Source of the DNA: an uncultured Blautia sp. | Lineage (GTDB): Bacteria > Bacillota > Clostridia > Lachnospirales > Lachnospiraceae | DNA length: 64,000 bases | NCBI GenBank assembly: GCA_946557785.1 | Contig: CAMNTH010000017.1 | Span: 1 to 64,000 of the forward strand | Direction of reading: 5' to 3' | In this document: piece by piece, positions 26,796 to 34,820 of the stretch | How the letters are laid out: each line of letters starts with the position of its first letter | Numbering within the stretch: position 1 is the first letter of the stretch | The notes under the pieces: model-generated | The model's input: only the letters and a program-made list of their open reading frames with translations | Told to the model about the DNA's origin: nothing | Database searches by the model: none | Made by a program: the position numbers and the translations under genes

Positions 26796-27278
26796 CTAAT
26801 AAATTACTCCGCAGGCAATCTTTTCACCTGAATTTCCGGAAGGCTGTGTCATAAAGTCGTCGGGCATCCGGTGAATGATAACTGTCTTCCCTCTGATTTC
26901 CTCTATCGTAAATCTGTCAGTGACCACTGCGCCCCATGCCAATCCCTTATTAACAAAAACCGGCGGCAGATCTCCCTGGTGATAAGGGTGGGGACATCCT
27001 TCCGTATCATAGTGAGAGCCTGCGTCTGCAAATGGATCCTCCCTATTTCCAGAGCATCGTCCTCCTCCATGAATGTGCATTCCCAAAACGCCTGCGCCTG
27101 AACATGGGGATAAATAAGGCAGTCCATACAGAGATGTAACCAAAAGCACTTCATTTCCAACGGAATATAACCGCACCTGTCCCCCAATACAGGGATAAGC
27201 GCCGCTGCCTCTGACCCGCGCTTGTGCATCGGGATTTCTGCAGCTCATAATCCTTCCTATACATTCTGACTGATACAT
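26796..27278 (-). CDS. Cu/Zn superoxide dismutase-like protein, cytoplasmic
   Basis: A 160-residue protein with the Cu/Zn SOD layout. GMHIHGGG carries the paired copper His. AGSHYD and HPYHQGDLPPV carry the bridging His, zinc His and zinc Asp. VIIHRMPDDFMTQPSGNSG and KIACGVIY form the electrostatic loop and the end. The active-site Arg normally just before ACGVI appears as Lys. It has no signal peptide or lipobox, whereas bacterial SodC is usually exported. The sequence is rich in Cys, with six of them outside the ACGVI position. It may be a true SOD or a metal-binding relative. SD TAGGA. Confidence 0.8.
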   Translation of the reverse strand: MYQSECIGRIMSCRNPDAQARVRGSGAYPCIGGQVRLYSVGNEVLLVTSLYGLPYLSPCSGAGVLGMHIHGGGRCSGNREDPFADAGSHYDTEGCPHPYHQGDLPPVFVNKGLAWGAVVTDRFTIEEIRGKTVIIHRMPDDFMTQPSGNSGEKIACGVIY

Positions 27279-27401
27279 ATGGTTTCCTATGTCTCTTTTA
27301 TAATCTTAAGACTATTGTATGAAGCCATACGGTTTCCCATTCTTTCAGCGCATATTCCGGATGTGTTTTTGAATCACATATAAGCCGGATCTGCCTCCAT
27401 C

Positions 27402-29762
27402 TCACACGGCTCCCATAAGCATTCCCATCATATAGACGATCCAAGCACAGATCCAAGCAATGGCGCACTGCCCAATAACAACGCCTGCTGCCCACTTTCT
27501 GCCAAGCTCCCGCTTAACAGAAGCAACCGCCGCAATACAAGGCGTATATAACAGGCAGAATACAAGAAGGGACATAGCCGTAAGAGGGGTGACTACGTTC
27601 TTTAACGCCGCAGTGCTTCCAAAAAGTACGGTCAGGGTAGAAACTACACTCTCTTTTGCCATAAACCCTGAAATAAGGGCTGTAGAAATCCGCCAGTCCC
27701 CAAATCCAAGGGGGGTGAAGAGAGGTGCGATAAAGCCAGCAGCTCCGGCCAGGATACTGTCCTTTGAATCGGTAACCATGGTAAGATTCAAACTAAAGTT
27801 CTGTAAAAACCAGATTACGATGGTTGCAATAAAGATTACGGTAAATGCCCTCTGCAGGAAATCCTTTGCCTTTTCCCACAGAAGCAGCGCCACATTTTTG
27901 GCTCCTGGCATACGGTAATTGGGAAGCTCCATCACAAAAGGAACTGCCTCTCCTTTAAAAATACTGTTCTTAAATATCATAGCAGTCAAAATTCCCACAA
28001 GAATTCCCACTACATACAATCCGATCATCACAAAGCCGCCCTGTTCCGGAAAAAATGCCGCAGTAAAAAACGCATAAATAGGCAGCTTTGCGGAGCAGCT
28101 CATAAAAGGCGTCAGCATTATGGTCATCTTACGGTCACGCTCAGATGGAAGGGTTCTGCTTGCCATTACCCCCGGAACCGTACAGCCAAAACCAATAAGC
28201 ATAGGCACAATGCTGCGGCCCGAAAGACCGATCTTACGAAGCAGCTTGTCCATTACAAAAGCCACCCTCGCCATATATCCCGTATCCTCCAAAAGGGACA
28301 GAAAGAAAAACAAAGTTACAATGATGGGCAAAAAGCTTAATACGCTTCCCACGCCCTGGAAGATTCCGTCGATTACAAGGGAATGCACTGCACTATTTAC
28401 ATTCCATGCAGTCATCGTCCCATCCACAAAGTTCATCAGCTGTCCGATCGCCATCTCAAGTACGCCCTGAAGCAATGCTCCGATTACATGGAAGGTCAGA
28501 AAGAAAACCAGGGCCATAATACCGACAAAGCAGGGAATAGCCGTATATTTTCCTGTAAGTACCTGGTCGATCCTGCGGCTTCTTGCATGCTCCTTGCTTT
28601 CTCCCGGCTTAACTACAGTCTCATTCACCAGCTTTTGAATAAAGTCAAAGCGCATATCCGCTATGGCCGCAGCCCGGTCAACGCCCCGCTCTTGCTCCAT
28701 CTGGCAGATAATATGCTCCATCATTTCCTTCTCATTTTCCGAAAGCTTCAGACGCTCCAGGATTGCAGAATCCCCTTCCACCAGCTTTGTCGCTGCAAAG
28801 CGCACCGGAATCCCGGCCGCTGCCGCATGGTCTTCAATAAGATGCATGATTCCATGGAGACATCTATGTACAGAACCATCGTGTTCGTCTTTATCACAAA
28901 AATCTGTTCTTCCAGGACGTTCCTGGTATTTTGCCACATGAAGGGCATGCTCGATCAGCTCATCTACACCTTCGTTTTTGGCAGCGGATATGGGGACTAC
29001 GGGAATTCCAAGCATTTCTTCCATTTCGTTGATCCTGACGGCACCTCCGTTTCCCCGGACCTCATCCATCATATTCAAAGCCAGGACCATAGGAATATCC
29101 AATTCCATCAGCTGCATGGTCAGATACAGATTACGTTCAATATTTGTGGCATCCACAATGTTGATAATGCCCTTAGGCTTTTCATCAATAATAAAACGCC
29201 TTGTCACGATTTCCTCGCTGCTGTAGGGGGACATAGAGTAAATTCCCGGAAGGTCTGTGATCTCCGTGTCTGCGTAGCCTTTCATGGCACCGCTCTTACG
29301 GTCCACCGTAACGCCGGGAAAATTCCCCACATGCTGGTTAGAGCCGGTAAGCTGGTTAAACAGCGTTGTCTTTCCGCAGTTCTGATTTCCTGCAAGGGCA
29401 AACGTTATTATTTCTCCCTCAGGCAGAGGATTTTCATCTGCCTTTACATGATATTTGCCCCCTTCACCCAGGCCGGGATGCTCTGCTTTTCTTCTTTCTC
29501 TTCCTTCCGCCACGCCCCAGACCTTCTCTTTTGCCTTAGCTATGGGCACAATTTCTATTTTCTCTGCATCTGCCAGACGCAGGGTAAGCTCATATCCATG
29601 GAGCCTAAGCTCCATAGGATCTCCCATGGGCGCGTATTTCACAAGTGTTACTTCTGCTCCGGGAATCACCCCCATATCCAAAAAATGCTGGCGAAGCGCT
29701 CCCTCTCCTCCTACTCCGGTAACTACTGCCGTTTTTCCGATTGCCAAATCTTTTAAAGTCAT
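27402..29762 (-). CDS. feoB: Ferrous iron transporter, FeoA-FeoB fusion
   Basis: A 786-residue fusion. Residues 1-75 are a FeoA SH3-like domain (LKDLAIGKTAVVTGVGGEGA to IEIVP). After a charged linker the FeoB G domain starts with GNQNCGKTTLFNQLTGSNQH (G1 near residue 128). It has DLPGIYSMSPYS (G3) and LALNMMDE (G4). A helical GDI-like region follows, then about ten membrane helices with two inverted Gate-like motifs. It imports Fe2+ with GTPase control. SD GAGGAG and a near-consensus promoter lie upstream. In organisms with separate feoA genes the fusion is less common, but it occurs in Firmicutes. Confidence 0.95.
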   Translation of the reverse strand: MTLKDLAIGKTAVVTGVGGEGALRQHFLDMGVIPGAEVTLVKYAPMGDPMELRLHGYELTLRLADAEKIEIVPIAKAKEKVWGVAEGRERRKAEHPGLGEGGKYHVKADENPLPEGEIITFALAGNQNCGKTTLFNQLTGSNQHVGNFPGVTVDRKSGAMKGYADTEITDLPGIYSMSPYSSEEIVTRRFIIDEKPKGIINIVDATNIERNLYLTMQLMELDIPMVLALNMMDEVRGNGGAVRINEMEEMLGIPVVPISAAKNEGVDELIEHALHVAKYQERPGRTDFCDKDEHDGSVHRCLHGIMHLIEDHAAAAGIPVRFAATKLVEGDSAILERLKLSENEKEMMEHIICQMEQERGVDRAAAIADMRFDFIQKLVNETVVKPGESKEHARSRRIDQVLTGKYTAIPCFVGIMALVFFLTFHVIGALLQGVLEMAIGQLMNFVDGTMTAWNVNSAVHSLVIDGIFQGVGSVLSFLPIIVTLFFFLSLLEDTGYMARVAFVMDKLLRKIGLSGRSIVPMLIGFGCTVPGVMASRTLPSERDRKMTIMLTPFMSCSAKLPIYAFFTAAFFPEQGGFVMIGLYVVGILVGILTAMIFKNSIFKGEAVPFVMELPNYRMPGAKNVALLLWEKAKDFLQRAFTVIFIATIVIWFLQNFSLNLTMVTDSKDSILAGAAGFIAPLFTPLGFGDWRISTALISGFMAKESVVSTLTVLFGSTAALKNVVTPLTAMSLLVFCLLYTPCIAAVASVKRELGRKWAAGVVIGQCAIAWICAWIVYMMGMLMGAV

Positions 29763-29820
29763 ATTTTATCTCCTCAATTCATCTTATGTAGCTTGACCGA
29801 AAAAAATCCTCAGCAAAGTT

Positions 29821-29849
29821 AGTATATGCTTACTTTTTCAATATGTCAA
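29821..29849 (-). promoter_or_regulatory. Near-consensus promoter of feoAB
   Basis: On the minus strand TTGACA (29844-29849), 17 bp, then TATACT (29821-29826), about 60 bp before the ATG. I see no convincing Fur box or DtxR box in the short leader. Confidence 0.75.
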
Positions 29850-29952
29850 GAGAACCCATAAAATATATCTCAATACTATTGATTTTTGCCGAAAAATCTG
29901 TTTAACTAAGATGGTAGTAAATAAAACATATTATTTAGACTGGAGTAGCCAT

Positions 29953-30825
29953 ATGAGTACTGAAATGAAACCTATCAAAGAAGGAAAAGTCAGGGAAATT
30001 TATGACAACGGTGACAGCCTGATCATGGTTGCAACTGACCGTATCAGCTGCTTTGACGTCATCCTGAAAAACAATGTAACCAAAAAGGGAACCGTACTTA
30101 CTCAGATGTCAAAATTCTGGTTTGACCTGACAGAAGATATTCTTCCCAACCATATGATTTCCGTAGATGTAAAAGACATGCCGGAATTTTTCCGTCAGCC
30201 AAAGTTTGACGGAAACAGCATGATGTGCCGTAAGCTGAACATGCTTCCCATCGAATGCATTGTCCGCGGATACATTACCGGAAGCGGATGGGCAAGCTAT
30301 CAGAAAACCGGAACTGTATGCGGCATTTCGCTGCCTGAGGGACTGAAAGAATCTGATAAGCTCCCTGAGCCGATCTACACCCCGTCCACCAAGGCGGAAA
30401 TCGGCGACCATGACGAAAATATCTCCTATGAACAGAGCATCTCTCATCTGGAAAAATACTTCCCAGGCAAGGGAGAGGAATATGCAGCCAAGCTTCGTGA
30501 CTGCACTATTGCCCTTTACAAGAAATGTGCAGATTATGCCCTCAGCCGCGGAATTATCATTGCTGATACAAAGTTTGAGTTCGGTCTTGATGAGAACGGC
30601 AATATTGTGATCGGCGATGAAATGCTCACCCCGGACAGCTCCCGTTTCTGGCCTGCGAAAGGCTATGAACCAGGTCACGGCCAGCCATCCTTTGACAAAC
30701 AGTTTGCACGTGACTGGCTGAAATCCAATCCGGATAATGACTGGACACTGCCCCAGGAAATTGTTGACAAAACAATCGAGAAATACCTGCAGGCATATGA
30801 AATGCTCACAGGGAAAGCTCTGTAA
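29953..30825 (+). CDS. purC: Phosphoribosylaminoimidazole-succinocarboxamide synthase
   Basis: A 290-residue SAICAR synthetase of the longer, yeast-like type. KPIKEGKVREIYDNGDS opens the protein and VATDRISCFDVIL follows. CIVRGYITGSGWASYQKTG and the late IADTKFEFGLDENG are signature segments. It ligates aspartate to CAIR in purine synthesis. I choose the ATG at 29953 because GGAG lies 7 nt upstream; an ATG at 29911 would add 14 residues without an SD. It stands alone, not in a pur operon, divergent from feoAB. Confidence 0.94.
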   Translation: MSTEMKPIKEGKVREIYDNGDSLIMVATDRISCFDVILKNNVTKKGTVLTQMSKFWFDLTEDILPNHMISVDVKDMPEFFRQPKFDGNSMMCRKLNMLPIECIVRGYITGSGWASYQKTGTVCGISLPEGLKESDKLPEPIYTPSTKAEIGDHDENISYEQSISHLEKYFPGKGEEYAAKLRDCTIALYKKCADYALSRGIIIADTKFEFGLDENGNIVIGDEMLTPDSSRFWPAKGYEPGHGQPSFDKQFARDWLKSNPDNDWTLPQEIVDKTIEKYLQAYEMLTGKAL

Positions 30826-30865
30826 GAAATGTAAGCGGGCTTTGCCGAATACACAAAATACGAAA

Positions 30866-30891
30866 AGAAGGCCCTGCTGGCCTTCTTTTTT
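30866..30891. terminator. Bidirectional terminator between purC and nuclease gene
   Basis: AGAAGGCC (30866-30873) and GGCCTTCT (30879-30886) around a 5-nt loop, followed by TTTTTT on the plus strand; the minus side has TTTTCG. The nuclease stop codon lies at its edge. Confidence 0.85.
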
Positions 30892-31744
30892 ACTCTACCC
30901 AGCTGTTCCCGTTTGAATAATCAATTCCGATTCCCGGCTGGATATTATATACAAAAATATTAAAACAGATTTCATTGCTGTTCAAGGATTCCGCTTCCAT
31001 CTGAACGCCCTGGGCTACAAGGTCATTTCCCTCATAAATGGGTGTCACACGGTACATAACACAGTCTCCTGTTTCCTGGATGTAATCCGCAGTCATGTTT
31101 TCCCAGGGAAGCATCCCTATTACATTCAGATATCTGGTTCCTGTGATCAGGTTCCGCTCATTGGCATTTTCTCCTGTAAGCTGGTATCCAATGAGATGGC
31201 AGCGGTTATATAAATATTTTCCCTCAATCATGTCATATTTTGCAGTGTGCCATCCCGATGGTTTTACCATTCCAATGGAATCCCGTTCTTCTGTGGGCAT
31301 TAGCCCCGTGCTGATCTTTGCCTCTGCAGGGCCGCAGCGCCCAAGAGAGTCCAGCTCGCTGTAGAATTCATAGGGTTCTGCATTTTTTTCTTCCTCTGTA
31401 AAGAAAGGAACATTCCCGTTTACAATGACATAAGGTTCTCCGTTATATTCCGGAATTTCCTTCAGGCTGCTGGCATCTCCTGTCTTTTCTTTTCCAAGCT
31501 CTCCGGGAATAAGCTCCTTTGCTTCTTCCAAAAGTCCGGAAATATGGTCCGGCAGTTCCAGCATGTAATCCCCAAGTCTGCCTGCAGTCTCTATGGTATT
31601 GGTAAAATCTCCGGTCAGATAATAATCATATCCGGACAAACCCAGGACTGCAGCCAAAACAAGTGCCGTAAATTTATAGAAAACAGGAGTATTTTTCCTC
31701 TGCTTTCCGGATCTTTTTCGTTTTGTACTTCTTCTCTTACTCAT
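30890..31744 (-). CDS. Membrane-anchored DNA/RNA non-specific endonuclease (EndA-like)
   Basis: A 284-residue protein: a strongly basic N-terminus (MSKRRSTKRKRSGKQRK), one membrane segment (about 23-40, FTALVLAAVLGLSGYDYY), then an extracellular DNA/RNA non-specific endonuclease domain. The catalytic region reads YNRCHLIGYQLTGENANERN followed by LITGTRYLN, with the His of the DRGH-type motif and the metal-binding Asn. SD AAAGG supports this ATG; a TTG 12 codons upstream is less likely. Relatives act in DNA uptake (EndA) or as secreted nucleases. No competence genes are beside it. Confidence 0.88.
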   Translation of the reverse strand: MSKRRSTKRKRSGKQRKNTPVFYKFTALVLAAVLGLSGYDYYLTGDFTNTIETAGRLGDYMLELPDHISGLLEEAKELIPGELGKEKTGDASSLKEIPEYNGEPYVIVNGNVPFFTEEEKNAEPYEFYSELDSLGRCGPAEAKISTGLMPTEERDSIGMVKPSGWHTAKYDMIEGKYLYNRCHLIGYQLTGENANERNLITGTRYLNVIGMLPWENMTADYIQETGDCVMYRVTPIYEGNDLVAQGVQMEAESLNSNEICFNIFVYNIQPGIGIDYSNGNSWVE

Positions 31745-31813
31745 TTTCTTTTGCCTTTCCCTTGTACCGTCTGCTGTCAAATATCAGCATAACATCCGAT
31801 TCCTTAAATGTCA

Positions 31814-31845
31814 GTAAAAAAGAGCACCCCGCAGTGGAATGCCCT
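31814..31845 (-). terminator. Terminator after the NCS1 permease gene
   Basis: On the minus strand GGGCA...CC / GG...TGCTC forms a stem with one G-U pair, followed by TTTTTTACTG. Confidence 0.6.
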
Positions 31846-31866
31846 TTCTCTTACTTATTCTTCTTG

Positions 31867-33120
31867 TTATTTCTTTTTCTGAACAGTCTGTCCGATACAG
31901 TAGCAGACAGCTGCGATCACCATACCGTTAATAGATGCAATTCCCCAATGAAGCACATTTGCTACCACTGCCCCAAGGGCAACTCCGGCAACCGCGAACC
32001 AGTCTACCGTTTTCAGGTTTTTATTGCTTTCTATGTATTCTTCCCTGTTCATAAAATAGCCAAGAACCAAGATGATTCCCACAGGAGGCAATGTACAGTT
32101 CAGTATGTTCAGCCAGCCACAGAAATTGTAATACAGCCACACAGCTGCAACTGTTCCAATAACGCCGGAAATCAAAACCATTGGTTTCTTTTTCTGATGA
32201 AAAATATTCGCAAGGCCAAGTCCAGCAGAATACAATGCATTATCATTGGTTGTCCAGATATTTAAGCCCAGTACCAGCACTGCCAGATAAAACAGGTTCA
32301 GCCGGATCATAACTTCAAAAATATCATTTCCGCCTACAAAAATAGAGGATACCGCACCGAAAAAGAACATCAGGGAGTTGCCGATAAAGAATGCCACTAC
32401 CGTTGTAATGGCTCCCACCCTTCCGTTCTTTGCAAACCTGGTAAAGTTTGGGGTTGCAGTTCCGCCGGATACAAAGGATCCAACTACCAGCCCGGCGCCT
32501 CCTACAATTGTAAGGGAACCGCTGGATACTGCAAACTGATCAATGATCGTTCCCTCTCCTCTCTGAATTGCCATTACCATAGCAACAGTACCCAGAATAG
32601 CTACCAGCGGTACTGCAATATAGCTGACAATTGTAAGGGATTTAATTCCAAAGTATGCGGATGCCGTCATGCAAATACCAGCAAAAATTACCAGCCCCCA
32701 CTGTGCCGTAGTACTTCCTCCAAGAAGCTCATTGGCTACCGGAATGGCAAACATTGCAATACCCACACCGAACCATCCGATCTGCGTAAAGCTAATCATC
32801 GCAGAAGGCAGATAAGACCCTTTTATTCCAAATGCCCTGCGCGCAAGAAGATCAAGGCTTAATCCTGTTTTTGCACCCACATATCCTAAAAGTCCGGTAT
32901 ACAGGCCTAGAATCACTCCCCCAAGGATCAGGGCACCCACAAATCCCCCGAAATCCAGCCCGTCAGCCAGCTCCTGGCCAACCCACATGCTTGCTGAGAA
33001 AAAGGTAAATCCCAGCATGATCATAAACATTGTCAGAAGACTTCTCCTGCTCTCCTTGGGCACTGCGCACTCTGCGTAATCAATGTCCGCTGCTTCTGCT
33101 TTTCCTTTTGTACTGCTCAT
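31867..33120 (-). CDS. codB: NCS1 nucleobase permease (CodB-like)
   Basis: A 417-residue integral membrane protein with about 12 hydrophobic segments. Its ends resemble cytosine permease: MIMLGFTFFSASMWVGQELA near the start, ILGLYTGLLGYVGAKTGLSLD, and GTATPNFTRFAKNGRVG in the middle. It should import cytosine or a related base. SD GGGAG. The upstream phosphoribosyltransferase-like gene is co-directional, 142 bp away across a structured interval, which hints at coordinated uptake and ribosylation of a base. No cytosine deaminase gene is present in the window, so the substrate is open. Confidence 0.8.
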   Translation of the reverse strand: MSSTKGKAEAADIDYAECAVPKESRRSLLTMFMIMLGFTFFSASMWVGQELADGLDFGGFVGALILGGVILGLYTGLLGYVGAKTGLSLDLLARRAFGIKGSYLPSAMISFTQIGWFGVGIAMFAIPVANELLGGSTTAQWGLVIFAGICMTASAYFGIKSLTIVSYIAVPLVAILGTVAMVMAIQRGEGTIIDQFAVSSGSLTIVGGAGLVVGSFVSGGTATPNFTRFAKNGRVGAITTVVAFFIGNSLMFFFGAVSSIFVGGNDIFEVMIRLNLFYLAVLVLGLNIWTTNDNALYSAGLGLANIFHQKKKPMVLISGVIGTVAAVWLYYNFCGWLNILNCTLPPVGIILVLGYFMNREEYIESNKNLKTVDWFAVAGVALGAVVANVLHWGIASINGMVIAAVCYCIGQTVQKKK

Positions 33121-33154
33121 CTCTCTTCTCTCCCTCGTTAAAATTTTATCTCAA

Positions 33155-33258
33155 CCCAGTATTGGGGTCAAAATAGTATAAATATGATGTTGACGGCCAA
33201 AGCCTTTTACCCACCTATGAGCAAACTCATATGAGCTTAGACCTTTTGACCCTGGCAA
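33155..33258 (-). other. Inverted-repeat-closed structured interval before codB
   Basis: GGGTCAAAA (33165-33173) and TTTTGACCC (33244-33252) are a perfect 9-bp inverted repeat enclosing about 70 nt. The loop has a palindrome CTCATATGAG and a GGC/GCC pairing. CCA (33156-33158) and TGG (33253-33255) can extend the stem. It could be an RNA processing or control element, or a small repeat insertion. No reading frame is evident. Confidence 0.5.
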
Positions 33259-33262
33259 CATA

Positions 33263-34351
33263 TTATAAAATATATTTGCGCAGTGCAATTTTAAATTCAT
33301 GAATTCTCTGCTCTGCAATCTCTTTAAGCGTTACATCCTTCAGGCTCTCAATATAGCCTAGCTCTTGTTTATAAAGCCACTGCGTCTGCACAGCCGGAAG
33401 CTTGCCGTAATGGTTGCAGCGAAGCCATTCCTCGTAGCTTACAGGCAGCGGATATCCAAGCTTCTCTTCCAGAAGCTCCCGCATGTCAATTCTGTCTGAT
33501 CGTTCCAGCATTCCCTCCCAGAATTCCAGAACCTCTTTCACATGCTCGTGAATCTCATAACGCCTTGCACCGCCGTCATAGATAATGCATTTCTCAAACA
33601 GAGGATTGCGCATGGACAGCGTTTCTCTTCGGAATTCCGGTGCAATGATTCCATCCTTCCAGAAGAAATCCACGTCCGGAAGATTGATGCCTGACACGCC
33701 CTTGTCTTTGTAAGTGCTGAATATTCCTTCATAATAAACTGCAATAAAGCCTTCAAAATCCGGCCAGAATTCCCTTATTTCTTTAGTCAGACGTTCCAGG
33801 AGGTCAATTCCCTTTGTCCCTCCGATAGTAAAAATAATAATATTCCGAAGCTTCGCACCATTACTGCGGTAAAAATCCGTCACATAACGCAGGCAATGAA
33901 CAAGAGTTTCCCCTGATGCAATAATATCACCGATCAAAAGCGTGCTGTCCGGAACCATGGTCAGCTTGCTGTATTTAATCTCCAGCCCTGCGATCTCATC
34001 ATGCTCAAAAACACGCTCACTGGACAGGAAGCTGATATCGTGCACACGGATATGTTCTCTGTAGCAGCTCTCTTCCAAAGGATAGTTCAGCGCCCCCCGC
34101 AGAATAGAAAGAATGTTGGCTGTTGTTACCTTTTTCTGTTCTTTAAAATAATACATCATCTGCGCCGTGGACGGGATCAGACAGTGATATACCTCATATC
34201 CCACAACCTCCGGTGTATTCAGCAGCTTCCTCGTTTCTGCTTCAGAAATTACATAGTACTCATTCTCATAACTGCCGCCTTCCAAACGATAGCAGTCCAC
34301 TCCCTGTTCTGAAAATTCAGAAACAAGCTTCACTTCATCCCAGTTCTTCAT
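33263..34351 (-). CDS. Phosphoribosyltransferase-like protein of unknown specificity
   Basis: A 362-residue soluble protein. LLIGDIIASGETLVHCL (about residues 135-151) looks like a type I PRTase PRPP loop, in which DD is usual but GD is found here. ILSILRGALNYPLEESCYR (about 80-98) resembles the ILRGG/ILRAG segment of UPRTase-like enzymes. The remaining 200 residues match no family I know. It leads an operon with the NCS1 permease and has an attenuator-type leader. Base salvage or a regulatory sensor of nucleobases is plausible. SD GAGG is 10-11 nt from the ATG. Confidence 0.65.
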   Translation of the reverse strand: MKNWDEVKLVSEFSEQGVDCYRLEGGSYENEYYVISEAETRKLLNTPEVVGYEVYHCLIPSTAQMMYYFKEQKKVTTANILSILRGALNYPLEESCYREHIRVHDISFLSSERVFEHDEIAGLEIKYSKLTMVPDSTLLIGDIIASGETLVHCLRYVTDFYRSNGAKLRNIIIFTIGGTKGIDLLERLTKEIREFWPDFEGFIAVYYEGIFSTYKDKGVSGINLPDVDFFWKDGIIAPEFRRETLSMRNPLFEKCIIYDGGARRYEIHEHVKEVLEFWEGMLERSDRIDMRELLEEKLGYPLPVSYEEWLRCNHYGKLPAVQTQWLYKQELGYIESLKDVTLKEIAEQRIHEFKIALRKYIL

Positions 34352-34449
34352 GTGTGTTCTACCTCACCTTTCTCCGTATTGCATTACCTCTACAGCCCTG
34401 TGCCTGAAAAAGACTTCTCTGAGCCTTCTTTCAGGAATCCCCTGCAACA

Positions 34450-34488
34450 GAAAAACAGCCCGCCCTTCTTAGCAGAAAGACCGACTGT
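34450..34488 (-). terminator. Attenuator-like terminator inside the PRTase-like gene leader
   Basis: ACAGTCGGTCTTTCT and AGAAGGGCGGGCTGT pair at 14 of 15 positions (with G-U pairs) around TAGC, then TTTTT follows. It sits about 115 nt after the expected transcript start and 100 nt before the gene. The upstream AGACTG can pair with CAGTC of the 5' arm and would break the terminator, as an antiterminator does. Confidence 0.65.
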
Positions 34489-34571
34489 TTCTCATACACT
34501 GCTTCAGTCTATGTTCCTCTCAAAAAAGGGAAAGCATTCGTTCATCTTTTCTTAAAACATACTTATAGAAA

Positions 34572-34600
34572 ATAATAAGATGAACTGTCCCTATTGTCAA
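34572..34600 (-). promoter_or_regulatory. Promoter of the PRTase-like/codB operon
   Basis: TTGACA (34595-34600), 17 bp, TATTAT (34572-34577) on the minus strand. It gives a leader of about 210 nt before the ATG at 34351. The gap 34352-34683 contains only this leader and promoter. Confidence 0.75.
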
Positions 34601-34683
34601 GGATTTTGTATTCTATATGTGATAAATCCCTTTATTTCTTGTTACAGTTCAGCCAGGACGCTATTTTTTACCAGAAACACAAA

Positions 34684-34794
34684 CTATTTTACACTGCCAT
34701 TGTGCACTGCCTCTTCCTTTTCACTGAGTATTTCAGCAGTGTCCTTAACTGTCATACCTCTTTGAGCAAGTGCCTTCGCAGTCTTCTTTGCTTT
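34684..34794 (-). pseudogene. Remnant of Rpn/PD-(D/E)XK transposase C-terminus
   Basis: Between two stops the minus strand reads AKKTAKALAQRGMTVKDTAE then ILSEKEEAV. This matches the short helical KTAxxLxxxGxxxxxIAEIL tail that ends Rpn-type recombination-promoting nuclease/transposase proteins. There is no start and no nuclease domain. It lies just past the GH3 stop. Confidence 0.45.
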
Positions 34795-34820
34795 TTATAT
34801 TTCCCCATGTACAATCAGTC

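Noticed and set aside
34352..34500. PyrR-binding loop in the PRTase-like leader
   Set aside because: GAGAGG is present, but the conserved flanking bases of the PyrR site are not, and no pyr genes follow.
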